This document shows positions 1 through 8,213 of a DNA stretch of 64,000 bases, one piece after another. The notes under the pieces were generated by a model. That model worked only from the letters and a program-made list of their open reading frames with translations, was not told the DNA's origin and did not search any database. Origin of the DNA: Bog-159 sp049511415 (GTDB lineage: Bacteria; Acidobacteriota; Terriglobia; Bryobacterales; Bryobacteraceae); assembly GCA_049511415.1 (NCBI GenBank), contig JBEKYC010000002.1:1-64000 (forward strand), given 5' to 3'. Position 1 is the first letter of the stretch. Every line of letters begins with the position of its first letter. The position numbers and the translations under genes are program-made.

Positions 1-156
1 TTTCTGGTGGCCGGCGCCAGCGCGGTCGAGGTAGGCACGGCTACTTTCTGGGATCCGCGCGCGCCGCTGCGTATCGCGCGCGAGTTGGATCGGTTTCTGC
101 GCGACGAAGGCATCGGGAATGTCCGCGAGATTGTGGGCACGCTGCAAGGGCTTTAG
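1..156 (+). CDS. pyrD: Dihydroorotate dehydrogenase, 3' end only
   Basis: Only the last 51 codons are in the window; the gene starts upstream. The visible residues include GASAVEVGTATFWDPRAP, the usual C-terminal FMN-phosphate-binding stretch of class 1 dihydroorotate dehydrogenases (GA-x-AVQ-x-G-TA, then DP). The enzyme oxidises dihydroorotate to orotate in pyrimidine synthesis. The class (1A or 1B) cannot be told from this fragment, although the sequence looks most like 1B. The stop codon TAG overlaps the stop of the convergent Uma2 gene by four bases. Confidence 0.85.
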   Translation, partial: FLVAGASAVEVGTATFWDPRAPLRIARELDRFLRDEGIGNVREIVGTLQGL

Positions 157-671
157 CTCGACGGCGCGGTAGGCTTGAAAATCTCGTCCAGCGGCAATTC
201 GATCAGGGGATTTGCCGCCCGTAGTAACCTGTCCTTGGCTTCGTGGGAACCTTCGGCCGTGTGGATGTAGCCGCGGCGCGTCCGCGGATTCACGACCCAG
301 ACGTACGGAATGCCAAAGGCCAGGTAGTCGTCGATTTTCTCTTGCACATCGGCGGCTCGATCGTCGGGCGACAGGACTTCGATCACCACATGCGGTGGAC
401 TTAGTATCACTCGACTGCCGGGTTGCGGCCCGGCGATCAGAGTGACATCCGGAACTCGAAAGCGCTGCGGCTTTACCTGGACGCGCACCTCTACGGCACA
501 CCAGAAAAGGGAATAATGCAGGAGCAAGTAAAAGCTGATCCGAGTTTGCAGGTTTGCGTGTTCGACTTCTCCCACGTTTCGCTCCAATATCTCCCCGTCG
601 ACGTACTCGCGATCGCCATCCGAGTAGCTTGTGCTGAGATATTCTTCCACCGATACAAGCGTGGTCGCCAT
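153..671 (-). CDS. Uma2 family endonuclease (DUF820), PD-(D/E)XK fold
   Basis: A 172-residue protein of the Uma2/DUF820 family, predicted restriction-endonuclease-fold nucleases that are multiplied in cyanobacteria and acidobacteria; their targets are unknown. The fold's acidic and basic residues are visible: Asp in VPDVTLI, Glu in VVIEVLSPDD and Lys in EKIDDYLAFGIPYVW. The reading frame stays open upstream, but homology begins at MATTLVSVEEYL, so I start there. The gene ends against pyrD and is divergent from the metallo-hydrolase, with only 33 bases between the two starts. It may be a solitary mobile-like gene; there is no methylase or toxin-antitoxin partner beside it. Confidence 0.85.
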   Translation of the reverse strand: MATTLVSVEEYLSTSYSDGDREYVDGEILERNVGEVEHANLQTRISFYLLLHYSLFWCAVEVRVQVKPQRFRVPDVTLIAGPQPGSRVILSPPHVVIEVLSPDDRAADVQEKIDDYLAFGIPYVWVVNPRTRRGYIHTAEGSHEAKDRLLRAANPLIELPLDEIFKPTAPSS

Positions 672-704
672 GTCCTTATTGTGGCATGGTCTAAACTGGA
701 CTGG

Positions 705-1646
705 ATGCCCAAACGCTTCCTGATCCTCTCCGGCTTCATCGCCCTGGCTAGTCTGGCTCTGTTCGTCTCGCGCGGTGACGCCACCCCCGAGACCATCGCA
801 AAGATTGCGCCGGGAGTCTGGTTCAGGGAGGGCGACCTCAAGAATCTCGGCCATTGCAACAACATCATCATCGAGATGAAGGACTACCTCATTGTGGTGG
901 ATGCCAATTTCCCGAATGGGGCGCAGGCGACCATGGCGGACGCCAAACGCATCTCGTCGAAGCCGGTGAAGTACGTCTTCGACACGCACCACCATGGCGA
1001 CCATTCCTACGGCAATGCCGTGTGGACCGGCGCCGGCGCCACCACGCTGGCTTACGTGGGCGTGGCGCAGGAGATGCAGCGCTACGAACCGGCGCGCTGG
1101 CAACAGAGCGCCAAGGAGCGCCCGGATGTGGCCGCCATGCACGCCGCCAGCGTGGAGCCGCCGAAGCAGACGTTTAGCGACAAGATGTTCGTGATCGACG
1201 ACGGCTCGCGCAAAGTGGAGTTTCATTTCTTCGGTTGGGCGCACACGCGCGGCGACGGCTTCGTCTATCTGCCGAAGGAGCAGATTCTTTGCACCGGCGA
1301 TGCGGTGGTGAACGGTCCGTACAACTACACGGCCGACGGCAACATCGGCAATTGGCCCGACGTGGTGCGCGCGGCGCAGAAGCTGAAAGTGAAGACCGTG
1401 CTGCCGGGCCATGGTGTGCCGGGCGGTCCGGAAGTGATGGCGGGCCAGGCGCAGTTCATGCTGGAGTTGAACAAGGCTGTGAAGTCCGCCGTAGACCAAG
1501 GGAAGAAGCCCGCGGATCTGGCCAAGATGCAACTTCCGGACAGCGTGAAGAATTGGGTGGGCGATGGTCTGGCGGCGCAGGCCAGGGATGCCTACGAAGA
1601 GATCACGCAGGGCAAACCGCACGGCGAGATTTTAGGCGGCAAGTAG
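705..1646 (+). CDS. Exported MBL-fold metallo-hydrolase
   Basis: A 313-residue protein with an N-terminal signal peptide (MPKRFLILSGFIALASLALF, then a cleavable region) followed by a metallo-beta-lactamase fold. The zinc-binding motif THHHGDH is near residue 95, a further ligand Asp lies in CTGDAVV, and the terminal His in VLPGHG. It probably acts in the periplasm; the substrate is unknown, and resemblance to the fold alone does not make it a beta-lactamase. The open frame runs upstream to 423, but ATG at 705 gives the clean signal peptide. A -10-like TAAACT at 692-697 lies seven bases before this ATG and there is no Shine-Dalgarno, so the mRNA may be leaderless. The 3' end of the gene is partly duplicated downstream (see 1746-1945). 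Confidence 0.85.
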   Translation: MPKRFLILSGFIALASLALFVSRGDATPETIAKIAPGVWFREGDLKNLGHCNNIIIEMKDYLIVVDANFPNGAQATMADAKRISSKPVKYVFDTHHHGDHSYGNAVWTGAGATTLAYVGVAQEMQRYEPARWQQSAKERPDVAAMHAASVEPPKQTFSDKMFVIDDGSRKVEFHFFGWAHTRGDGFVYLPKEQILCTGDAVVNGPYNYTADGNIGNWPDVVRAAQKLKVKTVLPGHGVPGGPEVMAGQAQFMLELNKAVKSAVDQGKKPADLAKMQLPDSVKNWVGDGLAAQARDAYEEITQGKPHGEILGGK

Positions 1647-1647
1647 T

Positions 1648-1735
1648 CTTATCCGTGTGCATCTGTGGCCAAATATTGGTTTTGGTTCCGGAAGAAGTAT
1701 TTGGCCACGGATAAACACAGATGCACACGGATAAA
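1648..1735. repeat. Dispersed palindromic repeat, copy 1
   Basis: An imperfect inverted repeat of about 88 bases, starting two bases after the metallo-hydrolase stop. The left arm reads TTATCCGTGTGCATCTGTGG and the right arm reads CCACGGATAAACACAGATGC followed by ACACGGATAA. Each arm consists of two or three short direct repeats. Related copies are at 1833-1939, 6392-6468, 26048-26130 and 49330-49413. Confidence 0.85.
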
Positions 1736-1745
1736 AGCAGCCACG

Positions 1746-1945
1746 AAGATGCACTGCCGGACAGCGTGAAGAACTGGGTGGGCGATGGTCTGGCGGCGCA
1801 GCCCGCACGGCGAGATTTAGGCGGCAAGTAGTCTTATCCGTGTTTATCGGTGTTCATCTGTGGCCAAATATTGTTTTGGTTCCGGTATGGACGGAAAAGA
1901 AGTATTTGGCCACCGATGAACACAGATGCACACGGATAGAAACAG
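1746..1945 (+). pseudogene. Duplicated 3' tail of the metallo-hydrolase gene plus repeat
   Basis: Bases 1746-1945 repeat bases 1524-1737 almost exactly. The copy holds the codons for LPDSVKNWVGDGLAAQ, then lacks about 36 bases, and rejoins at the last codons before the stop, followed by a second copy of the palindromic intergenic repeat. The missing segment is bounded by short GCAG repeats, which suggests slippage. One base is also missing from the run of T near the stop, so the copy would not keep the original frame. It has no start and cannot encode a useful protein. Confidence 0.85.
1833..1939. repeat. Dispersed palindromic repeat, copy 2 (duplicated from copy 1)
   Basis: The same palindrome family as 1648-1735, copied together with the 3' end of the hydrolase gene. 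It differs in the arm units (TTTATCGGTGTTCATCTGTG on the left, GATGAACACAGATGCACACG on the right) and has a small insertion in the loop (GTATGGACGGAAAA region). The arm differences between the two copies are compensatory in places, as expected if the hairpin matters. Confidence 0.8.
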
Positions 1946-1961
1946 CCACACCCCACCTGAT

Positions 1962-1991
1962 TTGACTCCCGCGCGCGGCCTCCGCTATCCT
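1962..1991 (+). promoter_or_regulatory. Sigma70-like promoter of the lysine operon
   Basis: TTGACT at 1962-1967 and TATCCT at 1986-1991 are separated by 18 bases. Transcription would begin near 1998, a few bases before the first paired base of the lysine riboswitch at 2004. The fit between promoter and riboswitch position supports both calls. Confidence 0.65.
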
Positions 1992-2003
1992 GAAACTTGT
2001 TCT

Positions 2004-2188
2004 GATAGAGGCGCGGCGGTCAACAGTAGCTGGACTTGCAGTTCCGGGGAGTTCGGAAGTCCGGCGAAAGGGGCCGATTGTAATTCCGCCGAAACCGGCG
2101 CGGACGGCTCCTATGCCGCGGCGGTTGGGGGAGCAGGCTAAGACCTGCCCACTGTCACCCGAAAATTTTACGCGGGTGGAGCGCTATC
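2004..2188 (+). ncRNA. Lysine riboswitch (L box)
   Basis: The segment matches the lysine riboswitch layout in order. GATAGAGGCGCG at 2004 opens helix P1 and the conserved core, followed by AACAGTAG, then GGCGAAAGGGG, GCCGAAAC, GGTTGGGG and CACTGTCACCCG. A hairpin pairing CACCCG with CGGGTGGAG follows, and CTATC at 2184-2188 closes P1 against GATAG. It lies between a promoter and dapE, the first gene of the DAP/lysine operon. About 58 bases separate it from the dapE start. An inverted repeat (CGGAAG at 2188-2193, CTTCCG at 2224-2229) between riboswitch and start could be the expression platform. There is no T-run, so translational control is more likely than termination. The platform is inferred; the aptamer is well supported. 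Confidence 0.92.
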
Positions 2189-2246
2189 GGAAGCCAGGAC
2201 GCGCGGATTTGTGCGTGTCTTTCCTTCCGCTCCGCCTCCCGCCCGC

Positions 2247-3275
2247 ATGAAGACTATGCAGCTTTTCGAGCTAACACGGTCGCTGGTCGATACCGAATCC
2301 ATCACGGGCAACGAAGAACGCGTCGGGCTTCAGCTTTTGGATTATGTATCGAAGCTGGCGGCGCGCTACGGCGGCCGCGCGGCGCTCCAGGAAGTGGAGC
2401 CGCATCGCGCCAACGTCTTCGCCTGTTGGGGCGAACGGCCGCTGGTGACGCTCTCCACGCACATGGATACGGTGCCGCCTTTCTTTCCCTCGCGGGAGGA
2501 CGCCGAATTCATTCATGGACGCGGCGCGTGCGACACCAAGGGCATTATCGCGGCCATGTTGAAGGCTGCCGAAGCGCTGCTGGCGGCGGGCCATCGCGAC
2601 TTTGGCGTGCTGTTCGTGGTGGGAGAGGAGCGCAACAGCGCGGGCGCATATTATGCCGCGGCGCATCCCGAAGGCTCGCGCTACATCATCAACGGCGAGC
2701 CCACCGAGAACAAACTGGCGCTGGGATCCAAAGGCGCGCTGCGTTACGAAATTGCGGCTTCGGGACGCATGGCGCACTCGGCATACCCGGAGTTGGGCGA
2801 ATCGGCCATCGAAAAGCTACTGGACGCGCTGGCGGCCATCCGCGCGATCGCACTGCCGGTGGACGATCTGCTGGGCCCGAGCACGCTGAACATCGGAACC
2901 ATCGGCGGAGGGCGCGCGCCCAACGTGATCGCGGACGAGGCAAAGGCCGAAATCATGATCCGGCTGGTGTGCGATTCCACCGCCACGAAAGACGCGATCG
3001 AAGCAGCGGTGGTGGGCAAAGCGGAGCCGCGCGAGATGCTGGAAATTCCGGCTCTGCGCCTCGGATCGCTGCCGGGCATCGAGACCACCGTGGTCGCATA
3101 CACGACAGATATTCCGGCCTATGGCGGCGCGTGGGGCACGCCGTTTTTGATCGGGCCAGGGTCCATACATGTCGCCCACACGCTCGACGAGCGCATCCCC
3201 AAGCGGCAACTCGAAGACGCCGTGGGCATCTACCAGAACATGGTTACTCAACTGCTCTCCACTGAATCGGATTAG
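2247..3275 (+). CDS. dapE: M20 family succinyl-diaminopimelate desuccinylase-like protein
   Basis: A 342-residue M20/ArgE-DapE family di-zinc amidohydrolase. Zinc ligands are visible in STHMDTVPP (His, with the usual Asp), CDTKG (Asp), VVGEERN (catalytic Glu and ligand Glu), NGEPTEN and, near the C-terminus, GSIHVAHTLDER (His). In the succinylase route it releases LL-diaminopimelate from N-succinyl-LL-DAP. It is shorter than proteobacterial DapE (about 375 residues), but its place in an operon with dapD supports the role; acetyl- or LysK-like specificity is the alternative. I start at ATG 2247; an in-frame ATG at 2256 is equally possible and neither has a good Shine-Dalgarno. It is the first gene behind the lysine riboswitch. 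Confidence 0.8.
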   Translation: MKTMQLFELTRSLVDTESITGNEERVGLQLLDYVSKLAARYGGRAALQEVEPHRANVFACWGERPLVTLSTHMDTVPPFFPSREDAEFIHGRGACDTKGIIAAMLKAAEALLAAGHRDFGVLFVVGEERNSAGAYYAAAHPEGSRYIINGEPTENKLALGSKGALRYEIAASGRMAHSAYPELGESAIEKLLDALAAIRAIALPVDDLLGPSTLNIGTIGGGRAPNVIADEAKAEIMIRLVCDSTATKDAIEAAVVGKAEPREMLEIPALRLGSLPGIETTVVAYTTDIPAYGGAWGTPFLIGPGSIHVAHTLDERIPKRQLEDAVGIYQNMVTQLLSTESD

Positions 3276-3278
3276 CTT

Positions 3279-4328
3279 ATGCAAACCAGAATCGAAGTCG
3301 GCATCCTTGGCGCCACCGGCATGGTGGGGCAGCATTTCGTCAAATTCCTGCAGGACCATCCGTGGTTCCAGCTCACGTGGCTGGGCGCGAGCGATCGCTC
3401 CGCGGGCAAGAAATACCACGCTGCCGCCGCGTGGCATCTGGGCGGGGGGGCGCCGGCGTCTATCGCGGAGTTGACCGTCGAAGAATGCAAGCCCGGCAAT
3501 GCCCCGCGCCTGCTGTTCTCCGCCATGGACGCTTCTGTGGCCACCGAAATCGAGCGCGCCTTTGCGGAAGCGGGTCACGTGGTGGTGTCGAATTCAAAGA
3601 ACCATCGCATGGAGCCGGACGTGCCGCTGCTGGTTCCCGAAGTGAATCCCGATCACTTGAAGCTGGTGCCCGGGCAGCAGCGCCGGCGTGGATGGAAAGG
3701 CCAGATCGTGACGAACCCGAACTGCTCCACGATCGTGCTCACCATGGCGCTGGGCCCGTTGAAGCCATTTGGCATCACGCGTGTCATCACGACCACGATG
3801 CAGGCCATCTCCGGCGCGGGTTACCCCGGCGTGCCGTCCATGGACATCAACGCCAACGTGATTCCGTACATCGGCGGCGAAGAAGAGAAGATGCAGCAGG
3901 AGACGCAGAAGATCCTGGGCGATTTTCGCGGCGATCATATCGAGCCGCTGGCCGCGAAGGTGAGCGCGCACTGCAATCGCGTGCCGGTAGTTGATGGGCA
4001 TACGGTCACGGTATCGGTGGAGTTTTCGGCCAAGCCCACGGAAGCCGATGTGCGTCACGCGTTCGATCATTTCAGCAGCGTGCCACAGCAGCGGCAGCTT
4101 CCCAGCGCGCCGCCGCATCCGGTCATATATATGGAAGAGAAGGACCGCCCGCAGCCGCGGCGGGATGCCGAGCGCGAACGCGGTATGGCGGCGTTCATCG
4201 GCCGTCTGCGTCCCTGCCCGGTGCTTGATTACAAATTCGTCGCGCTGGGACACAACACGGTGCGCGGCGCGGCGGGCGCGGCGGTGCTGAACGCCGAGTT
4301 GATGCATTCGGAAGGGATGCTCGACTGA
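3279..4328 (+). CDS. asd: Aspartate-semialdehyde dehydrogenase
   Basis: A 349-residue enzyme that reduces aspartyl phosphate to aspartate semialdehyde with NADPH, the second step of the aspartate pathway. The N-terminal GILGATGMVGQ is the nucleotide-binding loop, Cys149 in TNPNCSTIV is the acyl-forming nucleophile, and the His in RVPVVDGHT is the catalytic base. The CNRVPVVDGHT pattern is that of the archaeal/fungal-type ASADH rather than the E. coli type. It starts three bases after dapE. Its stop shares a base with the lysC start (TGATG), which indicates translational coupling. Confidence 0.93.
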   Translation: MQTRIEVGILGATGMVGQHFVKFLQDHPWFQLTWLGASDRSAGKKYHAAAAWHLGGGAPASIAELTVEECKPGNAPRLLFSAMDASVATEIERAFAEAGHVVVSNSKNHRMEPDVPLLVPEVNPDHLKLVPGQQRRRGWKGQIVTNPNCSTIVLTMALGPLKPFGITRVITTTMQAISGAGYPGVPSMDINANVIPYIGGEEEKMQQETQKILGDFRGDHIEPLAAKVSAHCNRVPVVDGHTVTVSVEFSAKPTEADVRHAFDHFSSVPQQRQLPSAPPHPVIYMEEKDRPQPRRDAERERGMAAFIGRLRPCPVLDYKFVALGHNTVRGAAGAAVLNAELMHSEGMLD

Positions 4329-5701
4329 TGATCGTGATGAAGTTCGGCGGCACGTCGGTGGAATCGGCGGCGGCCATCGAGCGGGTTGCATCCATCGTGA
4401 AGGCGCGCGCCAGCCGCCAGCCGGTGGTGGTGGTTTCGGCCATGGGCAAGACCACCAACAAACTGCTCGCCATTGCGAATGCGGCGATCGAAGGCACACG
4501 CGAAGAGTACATTCGCCAGATTCACGATCTGCGCGATTTCCATTCCCGCGAGGCGCGTCAGGTGGTGCCGCTGGCGGACCGCGCGGAACTGGACCGCCTG
4601 CTCGACGAGCATTTCCAGGAGCTCACAGAGTTGGTGAAGGGTCTGGCCGTGCTGGGCGAACTGACGCCGCGCTCCATCGACGCGATTTCCAGCTATGGCG
4701 AGCGGCTGTCCAGTTACATTGTCGCGCTGGCCTTCCGCCACTTCGGCATGCACGCCGCGCATGTGGATTCGCGGCAGGTGATCGTCACCGACCGCCGTCA
4801 CACCCAGGCGGCGCCCATTTATCCGGAAACTTATGCACGGCTCGGATCGACGGTGGCGCCGCTGGCTCACGGACATGTCGTGGTGATGGGCGGCTTCATC
4901 GCCGCCACCGAGGACGGCGTGACCACCACGCTGGGCCGCGGCGGATCGGACTTCACCGCGTCTATTGTCGGCGCGGGCATCGGTGCGGAAGAGATCCAGA
5001 TCTGGACGGATGTGGACGGCATGCTCACCGCCGATCCCACGATCCTGCCCGGCGGCCATCGCGTGAAGACGATCTCGTTCGCCGAGGCGGCCGAGCTGGC
5101 TTATTTCGGCGCCAAGGTGCTGCATCCGGCGACGGTGGTGCCGGCGGTGGAGAAGAACATCCCGGTGCTGATCCTGAATTCGCGGCGGCCGGAGGTATCG
5201 GGCACGCGCATCGTTTCTGAATCCGTGCCCTGCGGCAACGTGGTGAAGTCCATTGCCTGCAAACGCAACATTACGGTGGTGAACGTGCATTCGAACCGCA
5301 TGCTGATGGCGCACGGCTTTCTGCGCCGCATCTTCGAAGTGTTCGACCGGCACGAGACGGCCGTCGATATGGTGTCCACGTCGGAGGTCAGCGTGTCGCT
5401 GACCATCGACAACACGCGCGCGGTGGAGACGATATGCGGCGAGTTGAGCGATTTCTCCGAAGTGTCGATCGAAGGCGGGCAGGCCATTGTCTGTCTGGTG
5501 GGTGATAACATACGCTACACGCCGGGCGTGGCTATGCGGGTTTTTGGCGCGCTCGACGGCATCAACATACGTATGATTTCACAGGGAGCGTCGCTGCTGA
5601 ACCTCAGTTTCGTGGTGGCGGAAACCGATCTGCGCAAGGCCGTGGAGGCGCTGCACGGCGAATTCTTCGCGGATCTGGACGGCGAGGTCTTCGATGCCTG
5701 A
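4328..5701 (+). CDS. lysC: Aspartate kinase
   Basis: A 457-residue aspartokinase, the first committed step from aspartate to lysine, threonine and methionine. The N-terminal MKFGGTSV motif, VVSAMGKTT and LGRGGSDFTA belong to the amino-acid kinase domain (roughly residues 1-290). The remainder carries tandem ACT domains (VDMVSTSEVSVSLTI; VAMRVFGALDGINIRMISQG), the usual feedback site for lysine or threonine. Length and motif pattern resemble the monofunctional lysine-sensitive enzyme. The start ATG overlaps the asd stop by one base and the 3' end overlaps dapB by eight bases. Riboswitch control upstream and presumed ACT feedback would give lysine two levels of control. Confidence 0.93.
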   Translation: MIVMKFGGTSVESAAAIERVASIVKARASRQPVVVVSAMGKTTNKLLAIANAAIEGTREEYIRQIHDLRDFHSREARQVVPLADRAELDRLLDEHFQELTELVKGLAVLGELTPRSIDAISSYGERLSSYIVALAFRHFGMHAAHVDSRQVIVTDRRHTQAAPIYPETYARLGSTVAPLAHGHVVVMGGFIAATEDGVTTTLGRGGSDFTASIVGAGIGAEEIQIWTDVDGMLTADPTILPGGHRVKTISFAEAAELAYFGAKVLHPATVVPAVEKNIPVLILNSRRPEVSGTRIVSESVPCGNVVKSIACKRNITVVNVHSNRMLMAHGFLRRIFEVFDRHETAVDMVSTSEVSVSLTIDNTRAVETICGELSDFSEVSIEGGQAIVCLVGDNIRYTPGVAMRVFGALDGINIRMISQGASLLNLSFVVAETDLRKAVEALHGEFFADLDGEVFDA

Positions 5702-6392
5702 GCGAAGGCTCGCGATCGTCGGATACGGCAAGATGGGCCGGCTGATCGAACAATTCGCGCCGGAATACGGTTTCACCGTGGCGTTGAAGCTGGACGAATT
5801 CAACAACGCCGCCTTCGAAGGCGTGACTGCGGCGAATTTCCAGGGCATCGACGTGGCGGTGGATTTTTCGATTCCCGCGGCGGTAGCGGAAAACGTGGAA
5901 CGCATCGCCGCGCTGGGCGTGAATCTGGTGATCGGCACCACCGGCTGGCTGGGCGAAGTGGAGCGCGTCAAGGCCGCTGTCGCGCGCCACAACATCGGCC
6001 TGGTCTGGAGCCCCAACTATTCGATTGGCGTGAATGTGTTCTTTCGCCTGGTATCGGAAGCCGCGCGGCTGCTGGCTGGTGAGCCATCGTACGGAGCGTG
6101 GGCCTGGGAGATCCACCACGCGACGAAGAGGGACGCGCCGTCCGGTACACTGTTGAAGTTGGTGGAAGAGATGCAGACCGCCGGTTACACGCGCGCGATT
6201 GACGCGACGGCCAACCGGGCGGGAACGCATCCCGGCACGCACGAGATCGGATTCGATTCGGCGGCCGACACCATCACCCTGCGGCACACGGCGCGGAGCC
6301 GCGAAGGCTTTGCGCGCGGGGCGTTGAAAGCCGCTGAGTGGATCGTAGGGAAGCGCGGCTTTTACGAGTTCGCGGAGATACTTTTTAAATAG
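5694..6392 (+). CDS. dapB: 4-hydroxy-tetrahydrodipicolinate reductase
   Basis: A 232-residue DapB, which reduces 4-hydroxy-tetrahydrodipicolinate with NAD(P)H. The dinucleotide-binding loop reads VGYGKMG near the N-terminus. The catalytic His pair and substrate loop read EIHHATKRDAPSGT near residue 145. It is a little shorter than the E. coli enzyme (273). The start lies inside the last codons of lysC. A palindromic repeat begins at the stop codon and separates this gene from dapA by 96 bases, the only real gap inside the dap gene run. Confidence 0.92.
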   Translation: MPERRLAIVGYGKMGRLIEQFAPEYGFTVALKLDEFNNAAFEGVTAANFQGIDVAVDFSIPAAVAENVERIAALGVNLVIGTTGWLGEVERVKAAVARHNIGLVWSPNYSIGVNVFFRLVSEAARLLAGEPSYGAWAWEIHHATKRDAPSGTLLKLVEEMQTAGYTRAIDATANRAGTHPGTHEIGFDSAADTITLRHTARSREGFARGALKAAEWIVGKRGFYEFAEILFK

Positions 6393-6468
6393 GCCACCGA
6401 TGAACACAGATAAACACAGATGGAAGACCGGTTTTATCCGTGTTTATCTGTGTGCATCTGTGGCCAAT
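6392..6468. repeat. Dispersed palindromic repeat, copy 3, inside the lysine operon
   Basis: GGCCACCGATGAACACAGAT plus ATAAACACAGAT forms the left arm and ATCCGTGTTTATCTGTG plus CATCTGTGGCC the right arm, separated by a short loop. The left arm starts at the dapB stop codon. The strong ribosome-binding site of dapA follows about ten bases after the right arm, so the hairpin lies exactly where it could affect mRNA processing or dapA translation. Confidence 0.88.
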
Positions 6469-6488
6469 AATTTCTGCAGGAGGTTCTG

Positions 6489-7385
6489 ATGTTCACAGGT
6501 TGCGGCACCGCGCTGGTAACACCCTTCCGAACGGATCAATCACTCGACGAATCCGTGCTGCGCCGGCTGGTGCGGCGGCAGATCGACGCGGGCATCAACT
6601 TTCTGGTTCCGTGCGGCACCACCGGCGAGAGTCCCACGCTCACGCGCGCGGAGCACCTGCGGGTGATCGAGATCACGGTGGAGGAGGCCAAGGGGCATGT
6701 GCCGGTGCTGGGCGGCGCGGGCGGTTACAACACGCACGAGGTGATCGAACTGGCGCGGGAGTTGGAGCAGCTTGGCGTGGACGGCATCCTCTCCGTCACG
6801 CCTTATTACAACAAGCCCACGCAGGAAGGGCTGTATCAGCATTACCGAGCGATCGCCGCAGGCATCCGCCTGCCGATCATTATTTACAGCGTGCAGGGGC
6901 GCACCGGCGTGAACGTGGAACCGGCTACGCTGGCGCGCCTGGCGGCGATCCCCAACATCGTGGGCGTGAAGGAAGCTTCCGGAAACATTACGCAGATGGC
7001 CAATGTGATCCACCAGGTTCCGCCGGAGTTTGCGGTGCTGTCGGGCGATGACGCCATCACCTTGCCGTTGATCGCGCTGGGCGGACGCGGACTTGTTTCG
7101 GTGGTTTCGAACCAGATCCCGGCGGAGATGACGCAACTCGTGCAACTGTGCCTGGCGGGCGATTTCGCCGCGGCGCGCGTGCTGCAACGGAAATATTTGC
7201 CGCTGATGGAGGTGAACTTCATCGAGTCGAACCCGATCCCCGTGAAAGCGGGCATGGCTGTGATGGGACTGCTGGAGCCGATCTACCGGCTGCCGATGGT
7301 GCCGCCGAAGCCGGAGAATCTGGCGCGCATCGAGAAGGTGCTGGAGTCCACCGGCCTGCTGCGGAGCGTGCCCGTTGCAGGCTGA
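6489..7385 (+). CDS. dapA: 4-hydroxy-tetrahydrodipicolinate synthase
   Basis: A 298-residue TIM-barrel aldolase that condenses pyruvate with aspartate semialdehyde. Key residues align with the E. coli numbering: Thr44 and Thr45 (CGTTGES), Tyr133 and Arg138 (IIYSVQGRTG) and the Schiff-base Lys161 (VGVKEASG). The usual YNVPGRTG is YSVQGRTG here, leaving the catalytic residues intact. AGGAGG lies seven bases before the ATG, the best ribosome-binding site in the operon. This fits re-initiation after the 96-base gap and repeat that follow dapB. Confidence 0.94.
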   Translation: MFTGCGTALVTPFRTDQSLDESVLRRLVRRQIDAGINFLVPCGTTGESPTLTRAEHLRVIEITVEEAKGHVPVLGGAGGYNTHEVIELARELEQLGVDGILSVTPYYNKPTQEGLYQHYRAIAAGIRLPIIIYSVQGRTGVNVEPATLARLAAIPNIVGVKEASGNITQMANVIHQVPPEFAVLSGDDAITLPLIALGGRGLVSVVSNQIPAEMTQLVQLCLAGDFAAARVLQRKYLPLMEVNFIESNPIPVKAGMAVMGLLEPIYRLPMVPPKPENLARIEKVLESTGLLRSVPVAG

Positions 7386-8211
7386 GATCGAACAGCTATT
7401 CGACCAGAAGCCTGCCGCGTACACGGAAGCGCACTTCCGGCTGTTCTACGAATTCAAAGAAGCCTTGAACCAGGGCCGTATACGCGCGGCTGAACCGGAT
7501 GCGGCTTCCGCCAGCGGATGGAAGGTCAATGGATGGGTGAAGAAAGGTATCCTGCTGGGATTCCGCATGGGTGGCGTGGTGGATCTGTCGATCGATCGGA
7601 CGCGGCAACCGTTTCTGGACAAGTCCACTTATCCGGTGAAGCAGTTCACGCCGCGCGACGGGGTCCGCATCGTGCCCGGCGGATCGAGCATACGGGACGG
7701 CGTCTACATCGGCAAGGGCGTCACCTGCATGCCGCCGATGTACATCAACGTAGGCGCGTACGTAGACAATGGCACGATGGTCGATTCGCACGCGCTGGTG
7801 GGAAGCTGCGCGCAGGTGGGCAAGAATTGCCACATTTCGGCGGCATCGCAGATAGGCGGCGTGCTGGAGCCGGTGGGGGCGCTGCCGGTGATCATCGAAG
7901 ACGAGGTGCTGATCGGCGGCAACTGCGGAGTCTACGAAGGCGCGGTGGTGAAGAAACGGGCGGTGCTGGGCACCGGCACGATTCTGAATCGCTCGACGCC
8001 GGTGTACGACGTGGTGCGCGGCTTGGTCTACAAAGCCACGGATGACGCGCCGCTGATCATTCCCGAAGAGGCTGTGCTGGTGGCGGGCGCGCGCGCCATC
8101 ACCGGTGGTCCCGGCAAAGAGTGGGGGCTGTCGGTGTACACCCCGGTCATAGTAAAATACCGCGACAGCAGGACCGACACCAAAATCCAACTGGAAGACC
8201 TTTTGAGGTAG
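7375..8211 (+). CDS. dapD: Tetrahydrodipicolinate N-succinyltransferase
   Basis: A 278-residue trimeric left-handed beta-helix enzyme that transfers succinyl from succinyl-CoA to tetrahydrodipicolinate. The N-terminal alpha-helical part (EIEQLFDQ to GWVKKGILLGFR) and the hexapeptide-repeat region (VYIGKGVTCMPPMYINVGAY, VDSHALVGSCAQVG, SQIGGVLEP) match the family. It probably starts at TTG 7375, inside the end of dapA (11-base overlap), since this reproduces the family's normal N-terminus and no ATG is near. Together with dapE it shows that this organism uses the succinylase branch of DAP synthesis; the aminotransferase, dapF and lysA are not in the window. Confidence 0.93.
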   Translation: MQAEIEQLFDQKPAAYTEAHFRLFYEFKEALNQGRIRAAEPDAASASGWKVNGWVKKGILLGFRMGGVVDLSIDRTRQPFLDKSTYPVKQFTPRDGVRIVPGGSSIRDGVYIGKGVTCMPPMYINVGAYVDNGTMVDSHALVGSCAQVGKNCHISAASQIGGVLEPVGALPVIIEDEVLIGGNCGVYEGAVVKKRAVLGTGTILNRSTPVYDVVRGLVYKATDDAPLIIPEEAVLVAGARAITGGPGKEWGLSVYTPVIVKYRDSRTDTKIQLEDLLR

Positions 8212-8213
8212 CT

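Noticed and set aside
672..1622. Long minus-strand open frame ahead of the Uma2 gene
   Set aside because: The frame is continuous with Uma2 but lies antisense to the metallo-hydrolase; its residues are Arg/His-rich and low in motif content. Uma2 homology begins at 671.
1926..2141. Small plus-strand open frame of 71 codons before dapE
   Set aside because: It lies across the palindromic repeat, the promoter and the lysine riboswitch; the RNA structure explains the sequence.
2211..2246. GTG start at 2211 for dapE
   Set aside because: Would place extra Pro/Ala residues before the conserved helix and lie within the riboswitch expression region; ATG 2247 or 2256 fits better.
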